Shown here: positions 6,235 to 14,655 of the stretch, one piece after another
How positions within the stretch are numbered: the stretch's first letter is position 1
Layout: each line of letters begins with the position of its first letter
Assembly (NCBI GenBank): GCA_004557125.1
Contig: SFET01000029.1
Span: 1 to 28,049 of the forward strand
Length of the DNA: 28,049 nucleotides
Direction of reading: 5' to 3'
Origin: Clostridiales bacterium
GTDB taxonomy: Bacteria > Bacillota > Clostridia > Christensenellales > Aristaeellaceae
Made by a program: the position numbers and the translations under genes
The notes under the pieces: model-generated
What the model was told of the DNA's origin: nothing
The model's input: the letters and a program-made list of their open reading frames with translations, nothing else
Database searches by the model: none

Positions 6235-7833
6235 ATGAGTTATCAGGCACTGTACCGCGCGTGGCGGCCCCGCAGCTTCTCCGAAATCTGCGACCAGGAC
6301 GCCGTGGTGCGCACCCTGAAGCGCCAGGTGGAGACCGACCGCATCGCCCACGCCTACCTGTTCTGCGGCACCCGCGGCACGGGCAAGACCACCGCGGCGA
6401 AGGTGCTCTCCCGGGCCGTGAACTGTCTGCATCCCGTAAACGGCGATCCCTGCGGCGAATGCGAGATCTGCCGGACGCTGGAGCAGGAGACCTGCATGGA
6501 CGTGCAGGAGATCGACGCCGCCTCCAACACCAGCGTGGACGACATCCGCGAACTGCGCGACAAGATTCAGTACCCGCCGACGATGTGCCGCTACAAGGTG
6601 TACATCATCGACGAGGTGCACATGCTCTCCACCGGCGCATTCAACGCCCTGCTCAAGACCCTGGAGGAGCCGCCAAGGCACGCGGTGTTCATCCTGGCCA
6701 CCACCGAGCCCCAGAAGCTGCCGGCCACGATCCTCTCCCGCTGCCAGCGCTTCGACTTCCACCGCATCCGCGTGGAGGCCATCGTGAGCCGCCTGAACGT
6801 GGTGCTGAACGGCATCGGCCGCAGCGCGGAGCTGGAGGCGCTCAATGAGATCGCCCGGGCGGCGGAGGGTGCGATGCGCGACGCGCTGAGCCTGCTGGAC
6901 GTGTGCCTGTCGTTTACCGAGGGCGCCGTCACGGCGCAGCTGGCGCGGGACGTGCTGGGCACCACCGGCCGGGACTTCATGTTCGAATTTGCCGACGCGC
7001 TGATCGCCTACGACGCTTCGGCGGCGCTGGGCATGATCGACGACGCCATGCGCCGAGGCGGCGACCCCAGGGTGTTCTCCCTGGACGCAGCCAACCACCT
7101 GCGGGGCGTGCTGCTGGCGGAGGCCGCCGGCGCGCAGCTGGATCGGATCCTGGAGGTCACGCCCGAGGACGCGCAGCGCTTCCGGGAGCAGGCCCGGCAT
7201 GCCTGCCGGTCGCAGCTGATGCGCGCCATGGAGCTGTTTTTGCGGGTGGAGAGCGAGATGAAGTGGGCCACCCAGCCCAGGACGATGCTGGAGCTTGCGG
7301 CGGTGCGCGCCTGCCAGCCCGAGGCGGAGGAGGACAGCGACCTGCGGGAGCGCCTGGATCGCATGGAGAAGCGCATCGAGAGCGGCAGCATCGCCGTCGC
7401 AGCGCCCGCAGCCGGACCGGATGCCGCCGCCGCGCCGGTGCAGCAGGCCGGGGGTGGGAAGAAACCGGCCCCCGCGGCGAAGATCTCCGCACCGGCAGCC
7501 GTGCCGCCGCCGGAGTACCTGGCCGGAATTGAGAAGTTCGCCGCCGAGAACAGCAATGTCAGGCGCATGCTGGAGAAGATGCAGTTCGCGGGCATTGAGG
7601 ACGGCGTGGTGACGGTGGCCTTCGGCAAGGACGGCATCATGGTGCGGCGCGTGCTGGAGGCAAAGCAGGGGCTGATCGAGGCCGCGCTGAGCGACGCGTT
7701 TGGCGCGCCGATGCGCCTGCGGATGGTGAACGAGGGCCAGACGGCCGCCGCAAAGCCCACCGCCGATGCCCGGCGGGTGATCGAGCAATCCTACGACGTC
7801 TTTGGCCGGGACAAGATCGACCTGACGGACTGA
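6235..7833 (+). CDS. dnaX: DNA polymerase III subunit tau (clamp loader ATPase)
   Basis: A 532-residue AAA+ protein that loads the sliding clamp and links it to the replicative polymerase. Seen motifs: Walker A GTRGTGKT (45-52), zinc module cysteines C64, C73, C76 and C79, Walker B YIIDEVHM (123-130), sensor 1 ATTEP near 155-159, and the SRC arginine finger motif (168-170). A domain III lid follows, then a Pro/Ala-rich linker (about 395-425), and a C-terminal tau domain. Start is the ATG at 6235 with GGAGG six bases upstream; in-frame ATGs at 6184 and 6205 overlap the promoter and are rejected. No A-rich slippery site for a gamma form was noticed. recR, which commonly follows dnaX in Firmicutes, is absent; a RadC-like gene follows by seven bases. 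Confidence 0.96.
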   Translation: MSYQALYRAWRPRSFSEICDQDAVVRTLKRQVETDRIAHAYLFCGTRGTGKTTAAKVLSRAVNCLHPVNGDPCGECEICRTLEQETCMDVQEIDAASNTSVDDIRELRDKIQYPPTMCRYKVYIIDEVHMLSTGAFNALLKTLEEPPRHAVFILATTEPQKLPATILSRCQRFDFHRIRVEAIVSRLNVVLNGIGRSAELEALNEIARAAEGAMRDALSLLDVCLSFTEGAVTAQLARDVLGTTGRDFMFEFADALIAYDASAALGMIDDAMRRGGDPRVFSLDAANHLRGVLLAEAAGAQLDRILEVTPEDAQRFREQARHACRSQLMRAMELFLRVESEMKWATQPRTMLELAAVRACQPEAEEDSDLRERLDRMEKRIESGSIAVAAPAAGPDAAAAPVQQAGGGKKPAPAAKISAPAAVPPPEYLAGIEKFAAENSNVRRMLEKMQFAGIEDGVVTVAFGKDGIMVRRVLEAKQGLIEAALSDAFGAPMRLRMVNEGQTAAAKPTADARRVIEQSYDVFGRDKIDLTD

Positions 7834-7840
7834 ATTCTGT

Positions 7841-8659
7841 ATGGATAGAATGACTGAAACCCACGGCGGGCACCGCGCCCGGCTGCGGCAGAAGGTGCGG
7901 GATCAGGGCCTGGAGGCGCTGGCGCCCCACGAGATCATGGAATTTCTGCTGTACTACGCCATTCCCCGCCAGGATGTGAACGCCCTGGCCCACCGGCTGA
8001 TCGAACGCTTCGGCAGCGTGGAGGCCGTGCTCCATGCCGAGGTGCCGGAGCTGATGCAGGTGGAGGGCATGGGCAGGCGCAACGCCGAATACCTTGCCCG
8101 GGTGGGCGAGGCCGCATCCGCCTGCGCCGCGCTCACGCCGGAGGATCGCCTGCCCGTTACCAACTTTCTCGAGGTGTTCCGCTATGCCGCGACCCTGGCG
8201 CGCAGGCTGCCGCCGCCCTGCTTTGTGCAGATCTGCCTGGATCGGGAGCTGCGCGTGCTGTACCAGCGCACGCTGTGCCCGTCCCGGGCCTGGGGCGAGC
8301 CCGCGACGCTGCGGGAGGCGCTCTCGGACGTGCTGTCCACCGGGGCGCGCAACGTGATCCTGATGGAGTTCGTCGGGCGGCTGAACAGCGTGCCGGAGGA
8401 CTACGATCTGGAGCGCGCACAGGCCTATGCGGCGGCGCTCGGGGCGGCGGAGTGCACGCTGCTGGATCTGCTGATCGTGGGCGATTCCGGCGCGTGCAGC
8501 CTGCGGCAGATGGGCAGAATACCGGATCATGACCTCAGCGCGCGATCGTGCGGCCTGCGGGAGCGCTATCTGAGCGCCGTCGGGGACGGGATCGCCGCGC
8601 TGAAAACCGATTGCATTCCGACGGTGACGAAGGAGGAAGAGGATGCTGTTGCAGATTGA
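7841..8659 (+). CDS. RadC-like (JAMM fold) protein lacking metal ligands
   Basis: A 272-residue member of the RadC/UPF0758 family. The N-terminal part matches RadC: 'LAPHEIMEFLLYYAIPRQDVNALAHRLIERFGS' and a helix-hairpin-helix 'VEGMGRRNAEYLARVG'. The C-terminal half aligns with the RadC JAMM domain up to 'LLDLLIVGDSGACSL', but where the family has HNHPSGD-PTPSxxD this protein reads EFVGRLNSVPEDYD. Both zinc-binding histidines are missing, so it is probably not a metalloprotease. RadC's role is unsettled even when intact. It follows dnaX by seven bases without a clear ribosome site, suggesting coupling; a second ATG three codons in is an alternative start. Its end overlaps the PAP2 gene by 17 bases. 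Confidence 0.85.
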   Translation: MDRMTETHGGHRARLRQKVRDQGLEALAPHEIMEFLLYYAIPRQDVNALAHRLIERFGSVEAVLHAEVPELMQVEGMGRRNAEYLARVGEAASACAALTPEDRLPVTNFLEVFRYAATLARRLPPPCFVQICLDRELRVLYQRTLCPSRAWGEPATLREALSDVLSTGARNVILMEFVGRLNSVPEDYDLERAQAYAAALGAAECTLLDLLIVGDSGACSLRQMGRIPDHDLSARSCGLRERYLSAVGDGIAALKTDCIPTVTKEEEDAVAD

Positions 8660-9194
8660 GGGCGCAATTCTTATGTGGATTCAGAATCACCTGCGCTGCG
8701 CCACGCTGAACCCGGTGATGATCGTGATTACCTCCCTTGGAAACGGCGGCGCCTTCTGGATCGCGCTGACGGTGCTTCTGCTGATCTTCAGGCGCACCCG
8801 CCGGATCGGCGTGTACTGCGCCGCGTCCATGCTGCTGACGCTGCTGGTGGTCAATGTAGCCGTCAAGCCCCTGGTGGCGCGCACCCGGCCCTACGAGCTG
8901 ATCGAGGGCCTGCAGATCCTGGTGTCCCGGCCGCACGATTACTCCTTCCCCTCGGGGCACAGCGCCAATTCCCTGTCCTGCGCCTGGACGATCTTCCGCC
9001 TGGCGCCGAGGAAGTACGGCGTGCCAGCGCTGGTGCTGGCCGTGCTGATCTGCCTGTCCCGGCTGTATGTGGGCGTGCACTTCCCCACGGATGTGCTCGT
9101 CGGCGCGGCCGTCGGCATCGCCCTGAGCGCACTCTCCACGCGCGCGCTGCGGCGCATTTTTGCAGGAAAAGCTGTGGAAGATTCCGGAAAATGA
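8643..9194 (+). CDS. PAP2-family membrane phosphatase
   Basis: A 183-residue membrane protein of the type 2 phosphatidic acid phosphatase superfamily. The three catalytic blocks are intact: K75xxxxxxR82P83 (KPLVARTRP), PSGH (103-106) and SRLYVGVHFPTD with Arg140, His146 and Asp150. Hydrophobic segments flank these blocks (about 24-50, 56-72, 108-120, 127-140, 150-168). It probably dephosphorylates a lipid diphosphate; undecaprenyl diphosphate (BcrC/PgpB-like recycling) is the most likely substrate in a Gram-positive, but phosphatidylglycerol phosphate is possible. The ATG at 8643 follows AAGGAGGAAGAGG and overlaps the end of the RadC-like gene, so the three genes from dnaX form one transcription unit. 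Confidence 0.93.
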   Translation: MLLQIEGAILMWIQNHLRCATLNPVMIVITSLGNGGAFWIALTVLLLIFRRTRRIGVYCAASMLLTLLVVNVAVKPLVARTRPYELIEGLQILVSRPHDYSFPSGHSANSLSCAWTIFRLAPRKYGVPALVLAVLICLSRLYVGVHFPTDVLVGAAVGIALSALSTRALRRIFAGKAVEDSGK

Positions 9195-9238
9195 ATTCCG
9201 GCAGGCGCGTAAATATTTTATGGCGCGTTCAGAACCTC

Positions 9239-9267
9239 TTGAACAAAACCGCCCTTCATGTTATACT
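9239..9267 (+). promoter_or_regulatory. Promoter of the BMP lipoprotein gene
   Basis: TTGAAC (9239-9244), 17-base spacer, TATACT (9262-9267). The leader downstream contains a small inverted repeat, GTCTTTT and AAAAGAC around TATTAT (9281-9300). The start codon is 56 bases after the -10. Confidence 0.8.
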
Positions 9268-9322
9268 TTATGTTGTAAACGTCTTTTTATTATAAAAGAC
9301 AAATAAAAGGAGGAAAATCAAA

Positions 9323-10429
9323 GTGAAGAAGTTGCTCGCAATTCTCCTGGCTCTGGTTCTCGCCCTGGCGGCATGCTCCGCATTCGCCGAGGTCGTCAAC
9401 CCCGATGACATCGAAGATACCATGACCTCTGCGGACGGCACCTATGAGCTCGCCTTCGTTACCGACGTCGGCCAGCTGAAGGACAAGTCCTTCAACCAGG
9501 GCACCTGGAACGGCGTGAAGGCTTACGCTGTTGCCAACGGCCTGTCCTACAAGTACTATCAGCCCGCCAATGGCGATCAGGCCACTGACGATGACCGCTA
9601 TGACGCCATGAAGGCCGCCGTCGAGGGCGGCGCGAAGGTCGTCGTGTGCGCCGGCTTCATGCAGGAGGCCGCGCTGACCAAGGCTGCCACCGAGTATCCG
9701 GAAGCGAAGTTCATCTTCATCGACGGCTATCCGATCGGCCTGGACAATGTCGCTCCCATCGCCTTCAAGGAGGAGCAGAGCGGCTACTTCGCCGGCTACG
9801 CGGTCGTCATGGACGGCTTCACCAAGCTGGGCTTCTGCGGCGGCGGCGGCGGAACCAATCCGGCATGCTGCCGTTACGGCTACGGCTTCGCGCAGGGCGC
9901 TGAGGCTGCTGCTGCCGAGCTGGGCGTCGAGGTCGAGCTGAAGTACTCCTGGCAGTACGGCGCTTCCTTCTCCGCTTCCCCCGAGCTGCAGACCATGGCC
10001 AAGGGCTGGTATGAGACCGGCACCGAGATCATCTTCTCCTGCGGCGGCTCCATGTTCGCCTCCATCGCCGCGGCCGCTGCCGAGAACGACGGCTATGTGG
10101 TCGGCGTCGACGTTGACCAGTCCTTCGAGTCCGACACCGTCGTGACCTCCGCGCTGAAGGGTCTGAGCAACGCCACCGAGTGGGCGATCGCCAAGTGCTA
10201 TGACGGCACCTTCGAGGAGATCGGCGGCATCGCCACCAGCCTGGGCGTCAACGACAACGCTGTCGGCCTGCCCACCGAGACCTGGTCCTTCGAGACCTAC
10301 ACCGTCGAGCAGTACGAGGCCGCTCTGGAAGCTGTGAAGAACGGCGAGCTGACCATCGACGATCAGGCTCCCACCGAGGGCGCCATCGCCGACGTCGCGT
10401 TCGAGCACGTGACCATCGACTACGTCTGA
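9323..10429 (+). CDS. BMP-family (nucleoside-type) substrate-binding lipoprotein
   Basis: A 368-residue extracytoplasmic binding protein of the basic membrane protein/PnrA family; characterised members bind nucleosides such as guanosine or inosine. The N terminus is a signal peptide with a lipobox (LAAC, Cys18), although an alternative cleavage after AFA (22) is possible. The family core is visible: 'LAFVTDVGQLKDKSFNQGTWNG', 'VVVCAGFMQEAAL', 'PEAKFIFIDGY', 'EEQSGYFAGYAVVM' and 'GVDVDQSF'. The start is GTG at 9323, with AGGAGG nine bases upstream. It has its own promoter and a strong terminator, so it can be made in excess over the ATPase and permeases encoded next. Codon use here is strongly biased, which fits high expression. 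Confidence 0.94.
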   Translation: MKKLLAILLALVLALAACSAFAEVVNPDDIEDTMTSADGTYELAFVTDVGQLKDKSFNQGTWNGVKAYAVANGLSYKYYQPANGDQATDDDRYDAMKAAVEGGAKVVVCAGFMQEAALTKAATEYPEAKFIFIDGYPIGLDNVAPIAFKEEQSGYFAGYAVVMDGFTKLGFCGGGGGTNPACCRYGYGFAQGAEAAAAELGVEVELKYSWQYGASFSASPELQTMAKGWYETGTEIIFSCGGSMFASIAAAAAENDGYVVGVDVDQSFESDTVVTSALKGLSNATEWAIAKCYDGTFEEIGGIATSLGVNDNAVGLPTETWSFETYTVEQYEAALEAVKNGELTIDDQAPTEGAIADVAFEHVTIDYV

Positions 10430-10469
10430 TCCACTCCCGCGCTGCGGCTCCGGTCGCACGCAGAAGCGT

Positions 10470-10499
10470 CCCGCTCCCGATTCGGGGGCGGGATTTTTT
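10470..10499 (+). terminator. Intrinsic terminator after the BMP lipoprotein gene
   Basis: A 9-base-pair stem (CCCGCTCCC with GGGGGCGGG, loop GATTC) is followed by A and six T. It separates the binding-protein gene from the transporter operon. Confidence 0.92.
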
Positions 10500-10581
10500 G
10501 CATTTGCGGGGATCTGGGCCGTCACGTTTGCCGGCGGCGCCCGTGGGCAAAATATGTCTGTGGATTTCCTGCATTCGTGTC

Positions 10582-10610
10582 TTGCAATTTCCCGCCGAAA
10601 ACAATATAAT
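10582..10610 (+). promoter_or_regulatory. Promoter of the ATPase-permease operon
   Basis: TTGCAA (10582-10587), exactly 17 bases, TATAAT (10605-10610). The ATPase start codon follows 47 bases later. This gives the membrane part of the transporter a promoter separate from that of its binding protein. Confidence 0.88.
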
Positions 10611-10657
10611 GATTCTATGTAAACCTGCTACGAATTGACGGAAAGGGAGGTGACAGC

Positions 10658-12205
10658 ATGGACAACGCGCCCCAGTATGTAATTGAAATGCTCCACATCA
10701 CCAAGGAGTTCCCCGGCATCAAGGCCAACGACGACATCACATTGCAGCTGCGCAAGGGCGAAATCCATGCTCTGCTCGGCGAGAACGGCGCCGGCAAGTC
10801 CACTTTGATGAGCGTCCTGTTCGGCCTCTATCAGCCGGAGGAGGGCGTCATCAAGAAGGACGGCAAGGAGGTTCAGATCAACAACCCCAACGACGCCACC
10901 GCGCTGCACATCGGCATGGTGCACCAGCACTTCAAGCTGATCGACGTGTTCACGGTGCTGGACAACATCATCCTCGGCGCGGAGGATACGAAGCTGGGCT
11001 TCCTTCAGAAGAAGGAGGCGCGGCGCAAGGTGCTGGAGCTGTCCGAGCGATACGGCCTGAAGGTGGACATCGACGCCAAGATCGAGGACATCACCGTGGG
11101 CATGCAGCAGCGCGTGGAGATCCTCAAGATGCTCTACCGCGACAACGAGGTGCTGATCTTCGACGAGCCCACCGCCGTGCTCACCCCCCAGGAGATCGAG
11201 GAGCTGATGGACATCATGCGCAGCCTCACCAAGGAGGGCAAGAGCATCCTGTTCATCTCCCACAAGCTGAACGAGATCATGGAGGTCTCCGACCGCGTGA
11301 CCGTGCTGCGCAAGGGCAAGTACGTGGGTACCGTGGAGACCAGGAACACCACCAAGGCGGAGCTGAGCCGCATGATGGTCGGCCGTCCGGTGCAGCTGGA
11401 GGTGGAGAAGGGCGAGGCCCATCCCACCGAGCCGGTGCTGGAGGTCAGGAACCTGCATGTGACCAGCAAGCTGTACAAGAAGGACGCCGTAAAGGACGTG
11501 AGCTTCACCGCGCGCAAGGGCGAGATTCTGTGCATCGCCGGCATCGACGGCAACGGTCAGACCGAGCTGGTGCACGCGCTGACCGGCCTGGAGAAGGCCG
11601 CGTCCGGCAGCGTCACCCTGTGCGGCAAGGACATCACCCACGCCTCCATCCGCGCCCGCAGCGCCGCGGGCATGAGCCACATTCCGGAGGACCGCCACAA
11701 GCACGGCCTGATTCTGGACTACACCCTGGAGCAGAACATGGTGCTGCAGAAGTACTATGAGCCCCGCTTCCAGAGCCACGGCTTCATCCGCTTCGACGAG
11801 GTTCGCAAGTACGCCGAGGACCTGATCGCGCAGTACGACGTGCGCTCCGGCCAGGGCCCCATCACCGTGGTCCGCAGCATGTCCGGCGGCAACCAGCAGA
11901 AGGCCATCATCGCCCGGGAAATCGACCGCGATCTTCCGCTGATCGTGGCCGTGCAGCCCACCCGCGGCCTGGACGTGGGCGCCATCGAGTACATCCACAA
12001 GCAGCTGGTGGCCCAGCGCGACGAGGGCAAGGCCGTGCTGCTGGTCTCCCTGGAGCTGGACGAGGTCATGAACCTGTCCGACCGCATCCTGGTGATGTAT
12101 GAGGGCGAAATCGTGGGCGAATTCGATCCCAGAGAGGTCACCGTCGAGGAACTCGGCCTGTACATGGCCGGCGCAAAGAAGCAGGGGAAGGGGGAGAACG
12201 CATGA
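10658..12205 (+). CDS. Nucleoside-type ABC transporter ATP-binding protein (two NBDs)
   Basis: A 515-residue ATPase with two nucleotide-binding domains, as in the RbsA/MglA and BmpB/NupA/YufO groups. The first domain is canonical: Walker A GENGAGKST (41-49), Q-loop His-Gln (VHQHF, 88-92), Walker B VLIFDEPT (165-172), H-loop His202. Its signature is degenerate (VGMQQR, 147-152). The second domain has a degenerate Walker A, GIDGNGQTE (295-303), a good signature SGGNQQK (409-415) and a Walker B region with PTRGLD instead of the usual acidic pair. This asymmetry is normal for the family. ATG at 10658 has GGGAGGTG upstream. Its stop overlaps the next start (ATGA), so the operon is coupled. It works with the BMP lipoprotein encoded upstream. 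Confidence 0.95.
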   Translation: MDNAPQYVIEMLHITKEFPGIKANDDITLQLRKGEIHALLGENGAGKSTLMSVLFGLYQPEEGVIKKDGKEVQINNPNDATALHIGMVHQHFKLIDVFTVLDNIILGAEDTKLGFLQKKEARRKVLELSERYGLKVDIDAKIEDITVGMQQRVEILKMLYRDNEVLIFDEPTAVLTPQEIEELMDIMRSLTKEGKSILFISHKLNEIMEVSDRVTVLRKGKYVGTVETRNTTKAELSRMMVGRPVQLEVEKGEAHPTEPVLEVRNLHVTSKLYKKDAVKDVSFTARKGEILCIAGIDGNGQTELVHALTGLEKAASGSVTLCGKDITHASIRARSAAGMSHIPEDRHKHGLILDYTLEQNMVLQKYYEPRFQSHGFIRFDEVRKYAEDLIAQYDVRSGQGPITVVRSMSGGNQQKAIIAREIDRDLPLIVAVQPTRGLDVGAIEYIHKQLVAQRDEGKAVLLVSLELDEVMNLSDRILVMYEGEIVGEFDPREVTVEELGLYMAGAKKQGKGENA

Positions 12206-13455
12206 AGACGAAGCTGGCTTCCATCTGGCACAAGGACGGCACCCGCTCGGTGCTGGCGTCCCTGCTGTCCATCCTCATCGGCCTGGCCGCAGGCGCGCTG
12301 GTCATCCTGATCGTGGGCCTGTTCAATCCGTCGCTGGGTCTCAAGAGCGCCTGGGAGGGCATCCGCCTGGTGATCTTCGGCCTGTTCTCCACCGGCCGCA
12401 GCGCCGCCGGCAGCCTCACCTTCGGCTTCAACCCGGCCAGCGTGGGCAACATGCTCTTCCGCGCCACGCCGGTGATTCTCACCGGTCTCTCCGTGGCCGT
12501 CGCCTTCAAGACCGGCCTGTTCAACATCGGCGCGCCCGGACAGTATCTGGCGGGCACCGCCGCAACGCTGTTCATCGCGCTGGGCATCCCCTCCACGCAG
12601 ATGGCCATTCCCGGCGTGAACCCCAGCTCCATCCCGCCGATGGTGGTGTGGTTCCTGGCGCTGCTGGGCGGCATGGCTGCGGGCGCGCTCTGGGGCGTGA
12701 TCCCCGGCCTGCTCAAGGCCTTCCTGAACATCAACGAGGTGCTGGCCTGCATCATGACCAACTGGATCGCGGCCAACGTGGTCACCTGGGTGTTCGAGGT
12801 CTCCAACTTCAAGAACATCGTGGAGAACACCAAGACCAGCTACATCTACAAGACGACGATCAACGGCGTGGCCACGCCGAAGCTGGGCCTGGACAAGCTG
12901 TTCCCCGGCAGCCAGGTCAACGGCGGCATCATCATCGCCTGCATCCTGGCGGTGGTGGTGTACATCCTGCTGACCCGCACCACCCTGGGCTATGAGCTCA
13001 AGGCCTGCGGCTCCAACCGCTTCGCGGCGCGCTACGCCGGCATCAAGGACAAGCGCAACATCGTGTTGTCCATGGCCATCGCCGGCGCGCTGGCGGGCGC
13101 GGCGGGCTCGCTGTACTACCTCTCCGGCAACACCGAATTCTACTGGTCCACCTACCAGTCGCTGCCCTCGGCGGGCTTCAACGGCATCCCCGTGGCGCTG
13201 CTGGCGGTGAACAACCCCATCGCCGTCATCTTCACCGGCATCTTCATGTCGATGCTGGACATCTCCGGTCTGCAGCTGACGAACCTCACCGCCTACAACG
13301 AGTACATCACCGACGTGATCATCGCCGTCATCGTGTACCTGTCGGCCTTCTCGCTGGTGATCAAGCTGCTGATCAGCGGCAAGCACAAGAAGAAGGCTGC
13401 GCAGACTGCCGCGGCCGAAGTCAAATCCGGCACCGCAAAGGAGGGGAAGAAGTAA
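12202..13455 (+). CDS. Nucleoside-type ABC transporter permease 1
   Basis: A 417-residue membrane protein of the BPD_transp_2 (branched-chain amino acid/ribose/BMP) permease family. Hydrophobic segments are spread through the protein, with the family phrases 'FKTGLFNIGAPGQYLAGT' (about 110-127) and 'TTLGYELKACGSNRFAARYAGI' (about 260-281). The C terminus is a soluble Lys-rich tail (about 390-417). It overlaps the ATPase gene by four bases and shares its final base with the next start (TAATG). With permease 2 it should form the heterodimeric channel for the substrate delivered by the BMP lipoprotein. Confidence 0.94.
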   Translation: MKTKLASIWHKDGTRSVLASLLSILIGLAAGALVILIVGLFNPSLGLKSAWEGIRLVIFGLFSTGRSAAGSLTFGFNPASVGNMLFRATPVILTGLSVAVAFKTGLFNIGAPGQYLAGTAATLFIALGIPSTQMAIPGVNPSSIPPMVVWFLALLGGMAAGALWGVIPGLLKAFLNINEVLACIMTNWIAANVVTWVFEVSNFKNIVENTKTSYIYKTTINGVATPKLGLDKLFPGSQVNGGIIIACILAVVVYILLTRTTLGYELKACGSNRFAARYAGIKDKRNIVLSMAIAGALAGAAGSLYYLSGNTEFYWSTYQSLPSAGFNGIPVALLAVNNPIAVIFTGIFMSMLDISGLQLTNLTAYNEYITDVIIAVIVYLSAFSLVIKLLISGKHKKKAAQTAAAEVKSGTAKEGKK

Positions 13456-14486
13456 TGTCATTCCTGATTCGACAGACCCTCATCTACGCTGTTCCCCTGA
13501 TGATCGTGGCGCTGGCCGGCATCTTTGCCGAGCGCAGCGGCGTGATCAACCTGGCGCTGGAGGGCATCATGATCTTCGGCGCGTTCATCGGCGTGCTGTG
13601 CGTGCGCATTCTGCAGGTGACGCCGGTGTTCGAGGCCGCCAAGGCTGCGGGCAGCTTCTGGGGCCTGCAGGGCCTGATGTTCATCGCACTGATGGCCTCG
13701 GCGCTGCTGGGCTCGATCTTCTCGCTATTGTTGGCCTTCGCGGCCATCAACCTGCGCGCCGACCAGACCATCGGCGGCACCGCGCTGAACCTGATGGCCC
13801 CGGCGCTGGTGCTGTTCCTGGTGCGCATGATCGCCAACCAGAACACCCTGCAGATGGCCAGCGGCGACTCCGCCAGCTACTTCATGCTCAAGAAATCCCA
13901 CCTGGGCTACGGCCGCACCGAGGAGATGGGCTTCCTGGGCGACACCTTCCTGAACAAGGTGTACCTGGCCACCTACTTCTGCATCCTGGTGTACGTGGTC
14001 CTCTCGATCATCCTGTACAAGACGAAGTTCGGCCTGCGGCTGCGCTCCTGCGGCGAGAATCCCCAGGCGGCGGACTCCCTGGGCATCAACGTGTACAAGA
14101 TGCGTTACAGCGGCGTGCTGATCTCCGGCGCGCTGGCGGGCATGGGCGGCTTCGTGTACGCCATGACCACGGCAAACTGCTCCTCCAACGGCGATGTTGC
14201 GGGCTTCGGCTTCCTGGCCCTGGCCGTGATGATCTTCGGCAACTGGAAGCCGCTGAACGTGGCGGGCGCGGCCATGCTGTTCGGCCTGTTCAAGTGCGTG
14301 GCGGCCTCCTACTCCAGCCTGGACATCAACGGCGACGGCATCTACATGCTGAAGGAGCTGAGCATCAACCCCAACTTCTACCGCCTGCTGCCCTATCTGA
14401 TCACGCTGATCGTGCTGGCCTTCACCTCGAAGAGCTCGAGGGCCCCGAAGGCCGAGGGCGTGCCCTACGACAAGAGCACAAGGTGA
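13455..14486 (+). CDS. Nucleoside-type ABC transporter permease 2
   Basis: A 343-residue membrane protein, the shorter partner permease in BMP-type importers (NupQ/YufQ-like). The N terminus shows the family phrase 'IYAVPLMIVALAGIFAERSGVINLALEGIMIFGAFIG', and the cytoplasmic coupling region reads 'FGLRLRSCGENPQAADSLGINVYKMRYSGVLISGALAG'. It starts on TAATG at 13455, with AAGGAGGGGAAG just upstream inside the previous gene, and is the last gene of the operon. The substrate is inferred from family membership, not seen directly. Confidence 0.94.
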   Translation: MSFLIRQTLIYAVPLMIVALAGIFAERSGVINLALEGIMIFGAFIGVLCVRILQVTPVFEAAKAAGSFWGLQGLMFIALMASALLGSIFSLLLAFAAINLRADQTIGGTALNLMAPALVLFLVRMIANQNTLQMASGDSASYFMLKKSHLGYGRTEEMGFLGDTFLNKVYLATYFCILVYVVLSIILYKTKFGLRLRSCGENPQAADSLGINVYKMRYSGVLISGALAGMGGFVYAMTTANCSSNGDVAGFGFLALAVMIFGNWKPLNVAGAAMLFGLFKCVAASYSSLDINGDGIYMLKELSINPNFYRLLPYLITLIVLAFTSKSSRAPKAEGVPYDKSTR

Positions 14487-14491
14487 GCGCA

Positions 14492-14525
14492 AGCGCCCGG
14501 ACGAAATGCCCGGGCGCTGTTCTTT
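14492..14525 (+). terminator. Terminator of the nucleoside ABC operon
   Basis: A 9-base-pair stem (AGCGCCCGG with CCGGGCGCT) with loop ACGAAATGC starts five bases after the permease 2 stop and is followed by GTTCTTTG. The T tract is interrupted, so some read-through into the redox cassette is possible. Confidence 0.65.
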
Positions 14526-14595
14526 GTCCCGGCGCTCGGGCGGCGCATTCGCGCCACGTTTTTTTCAAAAAAGCGGCCGGCATGCCCGGCAGGGG

Positions 14596-14625
14596 TTTCA
14601 TTTCCCGCCGGCGAACTTATATATA
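14596..14625 (+). promoter_or_regulatory. Possible promoter of the redox cassette
   Basis: A TATATATA block (14618-14625) gives a -10-like TATATA in two registers, 16-18 bases after TTTCAT (14596-14601). It lies about 30 bases before the thioredoxin-like gene. The -35 is poor, so this is a tentative call. Confidence 0.4.
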
Positions 14626-14655
14626 CAGAAAAGAGCAACCGGAGGTAGAAAACCG

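Noticed and set aside
6235..7833. Programmed frameshift for a gamma form of DnaX
   Set aside because: No A-rich slippery heptamer was seen in the region between the ATPase and tau domains.
14506..14655. Upstream extension of the thioredoxin-like frame
   Set aside because: It reads through the terminator of the nucleoside operon; the signal peptide and ribosome site fit the ATG at 14656.
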